A DNA stretch of 64,000 nucleotides. Origin: Fodinibius sp034521915. Lineage in GTDB: Bacteria > Bacteroidota > Rhodothermia > Balneolales > Balneolaceae. The notes beneath the pieces are model-generated. The model had not been told where the DNA came from and ran no database searches. It saw only the letters and a program-made list of their open reading frames with translations. The stretch covers positions 45,395 through 109,394 of the forward strand of contig NZ_JAXHLU010000020.1 in assembly GCF_034521915.1 (NCBI RefSeq). Reading direction: 5' to 3'. Shown in pieces: positions 29,069-37,922 of this stretch (its first letter is position 1; each line of letters opens with the position of its first letter). Both the position numbers and the translations under genes were made by a program.

Positions 29069-29154
29069 AAAAATCAGTGCCGACTAGTCATACCCTTTTT
29101 TTCTAGTGTATATAAGTGTGAACTCAAATTACTAACCAATTCACACTATTTATT

Positions 29155-31656
29155 ATGGAAACAACAACTCACAATCCTTTAATAAAACTACGAACATTTC
29201 TGTTCAACAGTTTTATTGCAGTTCTGTTAGTATTTACGCTACAAGCGTGTGGTGGCGATGACGACGGTCCAACTGATCCTCCAAACGAAACAGGAAATAT
29301 TGTTGAAGTCGCTCAGTCAAATGACGATTTCAGTGATCTTGTTTCGGCCTTAAGTGATGCCGGCTTGGTATCTACTCTCGAAGGCGATGGACCTTTTACG
29401 GTATTCGCCCCTACTAATAGTGCTTTCTCTAATCTTGATGTCGATATTTCTGCGCTGTCCAATGAACAGCTCGAAGAAGTACTCAGCTATCATGTAGTAA
29501 GCGGAAATATTGCATCGGGCGACCTTAATCCTCCACAAACTGCAGAAGCGCTTGCCGGGGGCAACCTCTTTATTACGAGTGCCGAAGGCAATGTCATTGT
29601 CAATGACAATGCGACGGTGGTGGATCCCGATATTGAAGCGTCGAATGGCGTAATTCATGCTATCGATCAGGTTTTATTGCCTGACGGGTATCTCGATGTA
29701 GTTGGCATTGTGGCCAAACGCTATAACCTACAGTCCCTCGAAGATGCCGTAGTTGGAGCCGGACTGGCTAGTACGCTGCAGGATGATGAAGCAAGTTATA
29801 CCGTATTTGCTCCGTCCAACGCAGCATTCAGCGAAGTCGATCTTTCCGGACTGTCAGAACAAGAAATTCAGGATATTCTGACTTATCACGTTCTTCCGAA
29901 TGAAGTCCTATCCGGAGATCTCCAGCCAGCTCAGGTAGTACAAACGGTTAACGGAACTGAGTTAACCATTGAGGCTGCTGATGGTACGGTTACACTTACC
30001 GACAACTCCGGACAGACTTATGAAGTTACTCAAGCCGATATTCAAGGAACTAATGGTGTTGTTCATATCATTGACGGTGTATTGAATCCAAATCCCAATA
30101 TCGTTGATGTCGCATCTGATGCCGGCAACTTTACAACTTTGGTTGACGCACTCGGACAAACAGGTTTGGACGAGGCCCTTCAGGGAGCCGGTCCATTTAC
30201 CGTATTTGCCCCCAACGACAACGCCTTCTCTGGAGTTGATCTGAGTGGCTTTACCAATGAAGAACTTACCGAAATACTGCAGTATCACGTCGTATCAGGC
30301 AACATTCAGTCCACTGATCTGATGGCTGAGCAGTCTGTTGAAGCACTGTCAGGCGACAGCCTCTTTGTTGAAGCCAACGGCGGAGTTTCTGTTAATGGAA
30401 GTGCCTCTGTGGTAACACCAGACATCGGCGCATCCAATGGTACGATCCACGAGATCGACCAGGTGCTCTTGCCCGACAGTTATCAGGATGTAGTTGGTAT
30501 TATATCCAAACGATATAATCTACAGTCGCTGGAAGATGCTGTAGTAAGTGAAGGATTGGCCGGTACGTTACAGGGAGACGGACCGTTTACGGTTTTTGCT
30601 CCCACCAATGAGGCCTTTGCCAACAAAGATTTATCCGGACTTAACGTTTCTGATGTGCTGCAGTACCATGTAATTTCCGGAGAAGTACTCTCAGGAGATC
30701 TACAATCATCACAAACCGTAACAACCCTTCAAGGGGAAGAGCTCTTAATTGAAGTTTCCGACGGAACGGTTACCATTACGGATAATACCGGACAGATGTA
30801 CCAGGTCACACAAGCCGACCTGCAAGGCACCAATGGCGTAGTACATGTTATTAATGGTGTACTCGACCCAAGTCCAAATATTGTAGACGTAGCCACCAAT
30901 GCCGGTAACTTTACTACCCTTGTAGATGCTCTTGGACAAACCGGATTGGACGAAGCCTTGCAAGGAGCCGGTCCGTTTACCGTATTTGCTCCCACAGACA
31001 ACGCCTTCTCTGGGGTTGATCTGAGTGGCTTTACAAATGAGCAGCTTGCGGAGATTCTACAGTATCATGTGATTTCCGGAGACATCTTATCTACCGACCT
31101 AATGGCTGAACAGTCAGTAGGAGCATTGGCAGGTGGTAATCTCTTTATAGAAGCTAACGGCGGAGTAACTGTCAATGATAATGCCACAGTTGTATCCGCT
31201 GATATCGATGCCTCTAACGGTACCATCCACGCCATAGATCAGGTGTTACTCCCAGATGCGTATCAAGATGTAGTAGGTATTATATCTAAACGTTATAATC
31301 TGCAATCGCTGGAAGATGCTGTTGTTAATGCCGGATTAGCAGGTACGTTGCAAGGAGACGGACCGTTTACCGTCTTTGCTCCCACCAACGATGCTTTTGC
31401 CAACGCTGACCTTTCCGGATATAACGTCGAGGATGTGCTAACTTATCATGTACTTCCTCAAGAAGTGCTTTCCAGTGATATCACTTCGGGTACAGTTACT
31501 ACGGTTAACGGAGCAGACTTAGAGATTACAGTCAACAATGACGGCAGCGTTTCGCTGACCGATCAGGCTGGCAATACCTATAACGTAACTACCGTTGACC
31601 TACAGGGTACCAACGGAGTCGTCCATATTATTGACGGCGTATTGCTTCCAAGTTAA
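29155..31656 (+). CDS. Lipoprotein with six fasciclin (FAS1) domains
   Basis: 833 residues. A lipoprotein signal ends in LQAC with Cys32, followed by an acidic Gly/Asp linker (GGDDDGPTDPPNETG). Six FAS1 domains start near residues 48, 179, 315, 443, 575 and 703; each has the H1 motif GPFTVFAPTNxAF (ASYTVFAPSN in the second) and an H2-like GTIHxIDQVLLP or GVVHIIDGVLxP. Odd and even domains form two classes, giving three A-B pairs. DNA of pairs two and three is similar at a 780-bp period. FAS1 proteins mediate adhesion. Being just after the sigma/FecR/receptor set, it may be a target of that relay. Confidence 0.93.
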   Translation: METTTHNPLIKLRTFLFNSFIAVLLVFTLQACGGDDDGPTDPPNETGNIVEVAQSNDDFSDLVSALSDAGLVSTLEGDGPFTVFAPTNSAFSNLDVDISALSNEQLEEVLSYHVVSGNIASGDLNPPQTAEALAGGNLFITSAEGNVIVNDNATVVDPDIEASNGVIHAIDQVLLPDGYLDVVGIVAKRYNLQSLEDAVVGAGLASTLQDDEASYTVFAPSNAAFSEVDLSGLSEQEIQDILTYHVLPNEVLSGDLQPAQVVQTVNGTELTIEAADGTVTLTDNSGQTYEVTQADIQGTNGVVHIIDGVLNPNPNIVDVASDAGNFTTLVDALGQTGLDEALQGAGPFTVFAPNDNAFSGVDLSGFTNEELTEILQYHVVSGNIQSTDLMAEQSVEALSGDSLFVEANGGVSVNGSASVVTPDIGASNGTIHEIDQVLLPDSYQDVVGIISKRYNLQSLEDAVVSEGLAGTLQGDGPFTVFAPTNEAFANKDLSGLNVSDVLQYHVISGEVLSGDLQSSQTVTTLQGEELLIEVSDGTVTITDNTGQMYQVTQADLQGTNGVVHVINGVLDPSPNIVDVATNAGNFTTLVDALGQTGLDEALQGAGPFTVFAPTDNAFSGVDLSGFTNEQLAEILQYHVISGDILSTDLMAEQSVGALAGGNLFIEANGGVTVNDNATVVSADIDASNGTIHAIDQVLLPDAYQDVVGIISKRYNLQSLEDAVVNAGLAGTLQGDGPFTVFAPTNDAFANADLSGYNVEDVLTYHVLPQEVLSSDITSGTVTTVNGADLEITVNNDGSVSLTDQAGNTYNVTTVDLQGTNGVVHIIDGVLLPS

Positions 31657-31690
31657 CAGCAGCGTTTATTTACCCGCACAATCCCTGATA

Positions 31691-31728
31691 AAAGTCGTAC
31701 TCTATAAAAGGAGTACGGCTTTTTTTTA
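31691..31728 (+). terminator. Rho-independent terminator of the fasciclin gene
   Basis: Stem AAAGTCGTACTC (31691-31702) with GAGTACGGCTTT (31711-31722; one G-T pair), an 8-nt loop and then a run of T residues to 31727. Confidence 0.85.
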
Positions 31729-31786
31729 TTTGAGGGAATAGCCATAGGTAGTTAAAGAAGAATAATCATGCTTTCCAGCGTTTCTG

Positions 31787-32866
31787 TCACTTAAGGACGT
31801 TGAAGGTCTGATCTGGCTCCAAAGCCACAACCGTTTCAGTCATCAATTCAATAAGTGATTCAATATCCTGAAAAGAGGCCGTTTCTACCGGAGAATGCAT
31901 ATATCGAAGTGGCAGTGAAATTAACGCACTTGGGATACCCGTTTTTTGATAAAAAATACTGTCGGTATCAGTTCCGGTTCGCACACTGGTGGCTTCATGC
32001 TGCAGCTCTATTTTATTTTTCCCGGCAACATCTTCAACAAACTCTACAATCTTGGGATGATTGGCTCCACCGTGCTGTACAGAAGGACCTTTGCCAAGCT
32101 TAACCAATCCGTGCTCTTTATGATCTATACCCGGGGTGTCGGTCGCATGTGTCACATCGGTTACCAGTGCCGCATCTGGATCTATGCGATAACTCATCAT
32201 GCGCGCACCGTAACCGCCCACTTCTTCTTGTACTGAGTTCAATGCAACCACATTTACCTTCAGATCGCTGCGGCGTTCGTTTAGCCTTTTCAAAACCTGA
32301 GCAATCATAAATCCACCAATACGATTATCAAGCCCTCGACCCGATATAATTTCATCAGACAAGTAATCGTACTCGTCGGCGTAGGTAATGGGATCTCCAA
32401 CCTGCACCAATTTTAATGCTTCTTCCCTGCTGGATACTCCGATATCCACATAAATATCTTTCCACTTTGGCTGCTCGCCTCCTCCATTCTTTTTATCCTG
32501 AAGATGGATCGCCGTATTTCCTGTTACTCCCGAAACAATCCCATTACGAGCATGAATATTTACTCTTTTGGCTTTAGCAATAGTTGAATCACTTCCCCCT
32601 AATTTATTAATATAAATATACCCGTCATCGGTGATGTGCTGCACAATCATACCAATTTCATCGCAGTGGGCTTCCAGCATAATCGTAGCTACATCGTAGC
32701 TGGTATTCAGTTTCGCATAGGCCGATCCATAGGCATCAGCCTCGACACTGTCCGCAAAATTATCCACATATTCTGTCCATACTTGCTGGCCTGCTGATTC
32801 AAAGCCCGTAGGACTAGGCGTTATCAGTAACTCTTCTAAAAATTCTTTTCCTTTTTCATCAAACAT
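31787..32866 (-). CDS. M42 family metallopeptidase (deblocking/glutamyl aminopeptidase-like)
   Basis: 359 residues, cytoplasmic (no signal peptide). Co-catalytic metal ligands are visible in order: LEAHCDEIG (His67), GRGLDNRIGG (bridging Asp), VQEEVGGYGAR (catalytic and metal Glu), VTDVTHATD and, near the C terminus, RYMHSPVE (His). M42 enzymes form large tetrahedral particles that trim N-terminal residues from peptides. The start MFDEKGKEFLEELL is the only reasonable one. It converges with the fasciclin gene. A degenerate partial copy of an M42 gene sits at 24364-24530. Confidence 0.93.
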   Translation of the reverse strand: MFDEKGKEFLEELLITPSPTGFESAGQQVWTEYVDNFADSVEADAYGSAYAKLNTSYDVATIMLEAHCDEIGMIVQHITDDGYIYINKLGGSDSTIAKAKRVNIHARNGIVSGVTGNTAIHLQDKKNGGGEQPKWKDIYVDIGVSSREEALKLVQVGDPITYADEYDYLSDEIISGRGLDNRIGGFMIAQVLKRLNERRSDLKVNVVALNSVQEEVGGYGARMMSYRIDPDAALVTDVTHATDTPGIDHKEHGLVKLGKGPSVQHGGANHPKIVEFVEDVAGKNKIELQHEATSVRTGTDTDSIFYQKTGIPSALISLPLRYMHSPVETASFQDIESLIELMTETVVALEPDQTFNVLK

Positions 32867-33106
32867 TCTTTTCTACAAATTTTATTAGCATGTTATTCTG
32901 GATTTATTTCAGGATCTAAAAATAGTTCAGAACAACACAGTTTTGCTTCAAATAATGACTACTATTCGTTTTAATTCTGAATATAAGAATTCACAGCCCT
33001 ACCGCTAAACTCATTTTCGATTTGAAGTAGGATATTCAATACTAAGATGATTATTTTGCGATTATCTTACTTATTGCTGCAGAAGTCATTACAAATAATA
33101 CGATTT

Positions 33107-33553
33107 ATGATTCGACCCGATTACAACAAAACGCTTTTCCCGCACTGGACTACTATTCCTATTCGATTTCGTGATTTAGATCCGCTAAATCACGTAAATA
33201 ACGCTATTTTCAGCACCTATTACGAAGAAGCCCGAATCGAATTCATCCAGGAAGTCAACAAGCTGGCCAGCGAATTAAAAAACGGATACAGCTTTGTGTT
33301 GGCCAATATCGAAATTGAATTCATAAGTCCCGTAGAATACCCGAACAATATTTTAATTGGCTCAGGGATAAAATCGCTCGGTAATTCCAGCATCACCAGT
33401 TTCCAGGCTATTTATACCGGTGATGAGAAAAAACTGGCATCCGTAGCCGAGGCCCACGGCGTTTGGTTTGACTTGAATAAACAACGTCCTGCAAGAATTC
33501 CAGACATCCCTAATACTGAAAAGTACATGCTTCCAAATTCACTTTTTGAATGA
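33107..33553 (+). CDS. Acyl-CoA thioesterase, 4HBT (YbgC/FadM) type
   Basis: 148 residues from ATG 33107. The frame opens 20 codons earlier, but MIRPDYNKTLFPHWTTIPIR matches the length of the family. The signature is RFRDLDPLNHVNNAIFSTYY with the catalytic Asp in DLDPLNHVNN, followed by EEARIEF. These hot-dog-fold enzymes hydrolyse acyl-CoA or, in some lineages, DHNA-CoA. Nothing in the neighbourhood narrows the substrate. It is followed 51 bp later by the HD-domain gene on the same strand. Confidence 0.85.
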   Translation: MIRPDYNKTLFPHWTTIPIRFRDLDPLNHVNNAIFSTYYEEARIEFIQEVNKLASELKNGYSFVLANIEIEFISPVEYPNNILIGSGIKSLGNSSITSFQAIYTGDEKKLASVAEAHGVWFDLNKQRPARIPDIPNTEKYMLPNSLFE

Positions 33554-33604
33554 TCCCACAACTGTTTACTTTTGTGCTCATTATTGATTTTAAATTACCG
33601 ATCC

Positions 33605-34867
33605 ATGGATAAAAGCACACAGTACAAAATATTCAACGATCCCATTCACGGATTTATCACCGTACCCAAAGGTCCGGTTTTGGAGCTTGTTGATCATCCC
33701 TATGTGCAACGTCTACGTCGTATCAAACAGATGGGATTAGGATATTTGGTTTTTCCGGCTGCGGAGCATTCTCGTTTTTCTCATGCCCTGGGAGCCATGG
33801 AATTAGCCCAGCGCACGCTTAATAATCTTCGGGAAAAAGATACCACTATCAGTCCCGCCGAATATGAGGCCACTCTTATAGCCGTCCTGCTTCATGATGT
33901 GGGTCACGGTCCCCTTTCGCACACCCTCGAGTTTGACCTTATCAAAGATTTCCATCACGAAAAAATGACGCTTGCTGTGATGCGTCATCTCAATAGAGAA
34001 ATGGATGGGACACTGGATCTTGCCATCAAAATTTTTACGGATCAGTATTCCAAAAAACCGTTCTTAAATCAGCTAATTTCATCGCAGCTGGATATCGATC
34101 GCCTGGATTATCTTAAACGCGACAGCGCATTTACCAACGTATATGAGGGCTCCGTTGGTATTGAACGCATCCTTAAAACCATGCGCGTACTCAAGGGGAA
34201 TATTGTAATTGAAAAGAAGGGAATTTATGCCATTGAAAATTATATTCTTGCGCGCCGACTGATGTACATGCAGGTTTATCTTCACAAAACAGTACTTAGT
34301 GCCGATAAATTAGTGCAACATATTTTTGAACGAGTGCGGAAATTAATTGCAGAAGGCAAACAGCTTTATCACGCCTCTCCTGCCCTCCAATATTTTTTGG
34401 AAAATAACCCCAGCGCCAAGAAAAAGATAACAAGTGAAGTATTGCAGAAATACTTACAGCTCGACGATAATGATGTCTTTCAAAGTATTAAATACTGGCA
34501 GTATTCCAATGATGCGGTACTGGCAAATCTCTGCAAGCGATTTCAATCCCGCAAACTTTTCCGCACCACCTTCCTTGACAAAAAACCTTCTAAGCAGATT
34601 AAAAAGAAGGTTTTAACCAAGACCCAAAAAGTCCTCAAAAAAAGAGGACTGCCCTACGATGAGGAAACTGCGAACTATTATTTCGCTTTTGACGAAAGCT
34701 ACAGTGAGGCATATCAATACGAAAATGAAGGCATCTGGATTTTAGAAGAAAAAGACAATGCTGTTGAGTTTTCCAAGGCGGCTGACACTAAAAATATTAT
34801 CGCCCTAACCGAGCCAGTGGTAAAACCTTACGTAGTGCATCTGAAAGATAAAGACATTGAATTTTGA
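33605..34867 (+). CDS. HD-domain phosphohydrolase (dNTPase-like)
   Basis: 420 residues from ATG 33605; an upstream TTG (33572) adds 11 residues that do not look conserved. The N-terminal part reads KIFNDPIHGFITVPKGPVLE, VQRLRRIKQMGLGYLVFPAA and EHSRFSHALGAMELAQ, and the HD motif is LLHDVGHGPLSHTLEF; SQLDIDRLDYLKRDS is another metal/nucleotide block. This is the SAMHD1/YpgQ-like branch of HD proteins, some of which are dNTP triphosphohydrolases. Being near thyA-folA, although on the opposite strand, is consistent with a nucleotide-pool role but not proof. Confidence 0.88.
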   Translation: MDKSTQYKIFNDPIHGFITVPKGPVLELVDHPYVQRLRRIKQMGLGYLVFPAAEHSRFSHALGAMELAQRTLNNLREKDTTISPAEYEATLIAVLLHDVGHGPLSHTLEFDLIKDFHHEKMTLAVMRHLNREMDGTLDLAIKIFTDQYSKKPFLNQLISSQLDIDRLDYLKRDSAFTNVYEGSVGIERILKTMRVLKGNIVIEKKGIYAIENYILARRLMYMQVYLHKTVLSADKLVQHIFERVRKLIAEGKQLYHASPALQYFLENNPSAKKKITSEVLQKYLQLDDNDVFQSIKYWQYSNDAVLANLCKRFQSRKLFRTTFLDKKPSKQIKKKVLTKTQKVLKKRGLPYDEETANYYFAFDESYSEAYQYENEGIWILEEKDNAVEFSKAADTKNIIALTEPVVKPYVVHLKDKDIEF

Positions 34868-34947
34868 TTTTACCACTAAGACACTAGGAGTGTTTAAGAG
34901 AGAATAATTTATACAAACTTATTGTTCTTTATGCCTTAGTGTTAAGC

Positions 34948-35421
34948 TTATTCCATCCTTTCATATACAACAAATGACAATTCTTCCCGATCATCTCGTT
35001 TAATCTCTCTCCAGGTCTTTCCAATCTCGTCGCGATATTCAGGAAAATAGGTATCCCCTTCATATTCCTGATGTATTTCCGTGACAAAAAGTTTATCACA
35101 GCGATCCAAAAACTGCCGGTAAATTTCTCCACCACCAATAAGAAACACTAATTCCTCATCTTTTACATGCTCCAGCGCCTCATCAAAAGAAGAAAAGGTA
35201 GACACGTGATCATAATTACGAGATCGGCTGAGAACTATATTCTCACGACCGGGTAATGGATTTTCCCCAAGCTCCTCAAATACGACCCGCCCCATAATAA
35301 GCGGACATCCCATGGTCGTCTGCTTAAAATATTTCAGATCCTCCGAATAGTGCCACGGCAGATCACCCTCTTTTCCTATTACCAGATTGGGATCGTGAGC
35401 TACAATAGCAGCCAAGGTCAT
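34948..35421 (-). CDS. folA: Dihydrofolate reductase
   Basis: 157 residues, typical length. It reduces dihydrofolate to tetrahydrofolate with NADPH. N terminus MTLAAIVAHDPNLVIGKEGD, then LPWHYSEDLKYFKQTT (acidic active-site residue in EDLKYFK), MGRVVFEELGENPLPGREN, VLSRSRNYD and FLIGGGEIYRQFL with the GG pair that contacts NADPH. Its start overlaps the thyA stop by 4 bp. thyA consumes methylene-THF and produces DHF, which FolA recycles, so the pairing is functional. Confidence 0.95.
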   Translation of the reverse strand: MTLAAIVAHDPNLVIGKEGDLPWHYSEDLKYFKQTTMGCPLIMGRVVFEELGENPLPGRENIVLSRSRNYDHVSTFSSFDEALEHVKDEELVFLIGGGEIYRQFLDRCDKLFVTEIHQEYEGDTYFPEYRDEIGKTWREIKRDDREELSFVVYERME

Positions 35422-36266
35422 ACCGCTACCTCAAATTTAATAGAATCGTAAGGGTGGTAATCTTTAAGTTCAAAATCATCAAACTCAAGCTCATCAACCG
35501 GTTTATCGGCAATTTCGAGCGTAGGAAGCGGACGTGGTTCACGGGTCAGCTGTTCTTTCAAGCCATCTACATGATTTTCGTAGATATGAGCATCAACAAT
35601 GGTATGAGCAAAGGTTCCGTAATCCAGTCCCACTTCGTTTGCAATGGCCATGGTCAGCGCTGAATAGCACGCCAGGTTAAATGGAATACCCAATGCTATA
35701 TCACCAGATCGCTGAGTAAGATGACAGTTTAGTTTACCGTTAGAAACATTAAAAATGTACATCACATGACAGGGCGGCAGCGCCATCTGATCGAGCAGCC
35801 CGGGATGCCAGGCACTTACTACAATGCGCCGGCTGTTAGGATTTTCTTTTAACATTTTTATAGCACGCTGCACCTGATCAAATTCTTTTTTGATCAACAC
35901 CGTTTTGCAAATATGTGAGGCATCCCCTTCAAAATGAATTTCCTCTTCCTCGTGGTACGGAAAGCGCCGCCATAGTACCGGATAGATAGGCCCCACATGG
36001 CCATCTTCATCGGCCCAGTCATCCCAGATATGACAATCGTTTTCGTCACGCAGCCAGCGAATATGATCTTCGCCGCGCAGATACCAGAGCAATTCAAGAA
36101 TCACCGATCGAAAATATACTTTCTTAGTCGTAAGCAGTGGAAATCCTTCGGACAAATCGACTTTATAAAACTCCGAAAAGTTGGAGATCGTATCGATACC
36201 AGTACGGTTTTCCTTCTTTACACCATTCTCCAAAACACTGCGAACAAGATCTAAATATGCTTTCAT
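35418..36266 (-). CDS. thyA: Thymidylate synthase
   Basis: 282 residues. It methylates dUMP to dTMP with methylene-tetrahydrofolate. Active-site Cys166 is in MALPPCHVMYIF; other conserved parts are RTGIDTISNFSEFYKVDLSE (phosphate-binding Arg), ELLWYLRGE, NPNSRRIVVSAWHP, QRSGDIALGIPFNLA and HIYENHVDGLKEQL. It has a small insertion around residues 100-118 (HEEEEIHFEGDASHICK) relative to the short form. It lies 18 bp after mgtE and overlaps folA by 4 bp, so mgtE-thyA-folA is a likely operon. Confidence 0.96.
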   Translation of the reverse strand: MKAYLDLVRSVLENGVKKENRTGIDTISNFSEFYKVDLSEGFPLLTTKKVYFRSVILELLWYLRGEDHIRWLRDENDCHIWDDWADEDGHVGPIYPVLWRRFPYHEEEEIHFEGDASHICKTVLIKKEFDQVQRAIKMLKENPNSRRIVVSAWHPGLLDQMALPPCHVMYIFNVSNGKLNCHLTQRSGDIALGIPFNLACYSALTMAIANEVGLDYGTFAHTIVDAHIYENHVDGLKEQLTREPRPLPTLEIADKPVDELEFDDFELKDYHPYDSIKFEVAV

Positions 36267-36284
36267 ATATCCCTAATTTTAAAA

Positions 36285-37667
36285 TTATAATAACACGCCC
36301 TGTAATAATAATAACGCTACTGAAAAGTAGATAATGATACCCGTCACGTCAACTAAGGTAGCAACAAAAGGAGCCGATGTTACGGCCGGATCTAACCCAA
36401 AATGTGACATCACAAAAGGCAGCATAGATCCGCTTAAATTACCGAATACTACAACCCCAACGAGGCTTGTTCCCACCGTTAATGCCTGCAAAACAAGCTC
36501 AATTGAAAACACATTGCCCCGCATTACCATCCAGGTAGCAATAACTATTGATCCTAAAACTCCTAAAAAGCTACCCAACAAAAATCCTGACAGCAATTCC
36601 CTTTTTAGCACCATCCACCAGTCATTAAGCTTAATATCATCTGTTGATATGGCGCGAATAATAAGCGTTGCTGCCTGTGAACCCGAGTTACCACCGCTGG
36701 AAATAATCATCGGAATAAAAAATGAGAGCATCGCTGCTGCGGCCAGTGCTTCCTCATAGTTGGCCATAGCGGTAACGGTGAGCATTTGACCCATAAACAG
36801 CATAATCAGCCAGCCCACGCGCTTCTTTACCATTTGAAAAATGGTCGTCTCCGAATAGTAATCATCCAGCGCACTCATACCGGCCATCAGCTGCATATCC
36901 TCGGTCGTTTCCTCCTCGGCTACATCAATTACATCATCAACCGTCACAATTCCAACGAGGATGCCATCAGAATCGACCACCGGCATGGCTACGCGATCGT
37001 ACTTACTGAGCATTTTTACGGCATCCTCCTGATCATCAAAAGCACTCAAAGCTTCAAAGCTTTCATCCATTAACGAAGAAATCGGTGCTTCGGGATCGGC
37101 CAAGATTAGCTGATTCAATCGCAGATCATCAATCAGGTGTTCATCTGCATCCACCACATATATTACGTTAACCGTCTCAACGCTGTGGCCATATTGCCTA
37201 ATATGTTCCATGGCCCGCTGAACGGTCCAATCTTTTTTCACCTTAACATAGCGCGGTGTCATCAGTCGACCTACGCTCTCGTCGGGAAAACCAAGCAGCT
37301 TTTGCGACTGTTTGCGATCTTCCACACTCATTGAGTTCATAATCCGCTGCGTTAGATGGCCGGGAAGTTCTTCCATCAGTGATACACGCTCATCCGGCTC
37401 CAGGTTCGACATCACTTCACTCAGCTGCTGTGCAGTAAACATATTGAGAAGCTCTACCCCCTTCCCCGAACTCAGGTAGGTAAACACATCGGCCGCTTTC
37501 TGCTTCTTGAGCAAACGAAATATTACAATCGCCACCTCTGCATCTAATTCTTCCAATAGTTCTGCCACATCAACGGCAGGTACATCATTCAGAATATCCT
37601 TCAGAGCTACCCAGTCCTTCTCTTTAATGAGCTCTTCAAATTCCGGTTTCAGCAGATGAACTATCAT
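36285..37667 (-). CDS. mgtE: Magnesium transporter MgtE
   Basis: 460 residues with the full MgtE architecture: an N-terminal superhelical domain (WVALKDILNDVPAVDVAELL to about 125), a pair of CBS domains (about 130-255; MTPRYVKVKKDWTVQRAMEH and DRVAMPVVDSDGILVGIVTV), a connecting helix and five membrane segments with the pore signature SSGGNSGSQAATLIIRA. The CBS pair senses Mg2+ and gates the channel. It is the first gene of the mgtE-thyA-folA run; why a Mg2+ channel would be co-transcribed with thymidylate synthesis is not evident. Confidence 0.95.
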   Translation of the reverse strand: MIVHLLKPEFEELIKEKDWVALKDILNDVPAVDVAELLEELDAEVAIVIFRLLKKQKAADVFTYLSSGKGVELLNMFTAQQLSEVMSNLEPDERVSLMEELPGHLTQRIMNSMSVEDRKQSQKLLGFPDESVGRLMTPRYVKVKKDWTVQRAMEHIRQYGHSVETVNVIYVVDADEHLIDDLRLNQLILADPEAPISSLMDESFEALSAFDDQEDAVKMLSKYDRVAMPVVDSDGILVGIVTVDDVIDVAEEETTEDMQLMAGMSALDDYYSETTIFQMVKKRVGWLIMLFMGQMLTVTAMANYEEALAAAAMLSFFIPMIISSGGNSGSQAATLIIRAISTDDIKLNDWWMVLKRELLSGFLLGSFLGVLGSIVIATWMVMRGNVFSIELVLQALTVGTSLVGVVVFGNLSGSMLPFVMSHFGLDPAVTSAPFVATLVDVTGIIIYFSVALLLLQGVLL

Positions 37668-37922
37668 AAGTAAATCAAGTTGTAAGCTTTTACTTTAGTG
37701 GCACCAATGACAATCAAGCTATATCCAAAAAAATTAATCCAGCTTTGGATTTATGCTCTCATAGATTCCGTTCAGAATGTAAGAATTGCTTATAGAATAT
37801 CACAAAATTGCTTTTAGATATCTTACTTTAATATTTATTAGTTTTTCTATCTATTAATATTCAGTTTATCATGTAACTCCAAAAATTATTACTACACTTC
37901 TGATTAATATTATCCACGATAT

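Noticed and set aside
34868..34947. CACTAAG and CTTAGTG motifs between the HD gene and folA as a terminator
   Set aside because: The arms pair poorly, the loop is long and no T run follows; it may be part of a dispersed repeat but a single copy gives no support.
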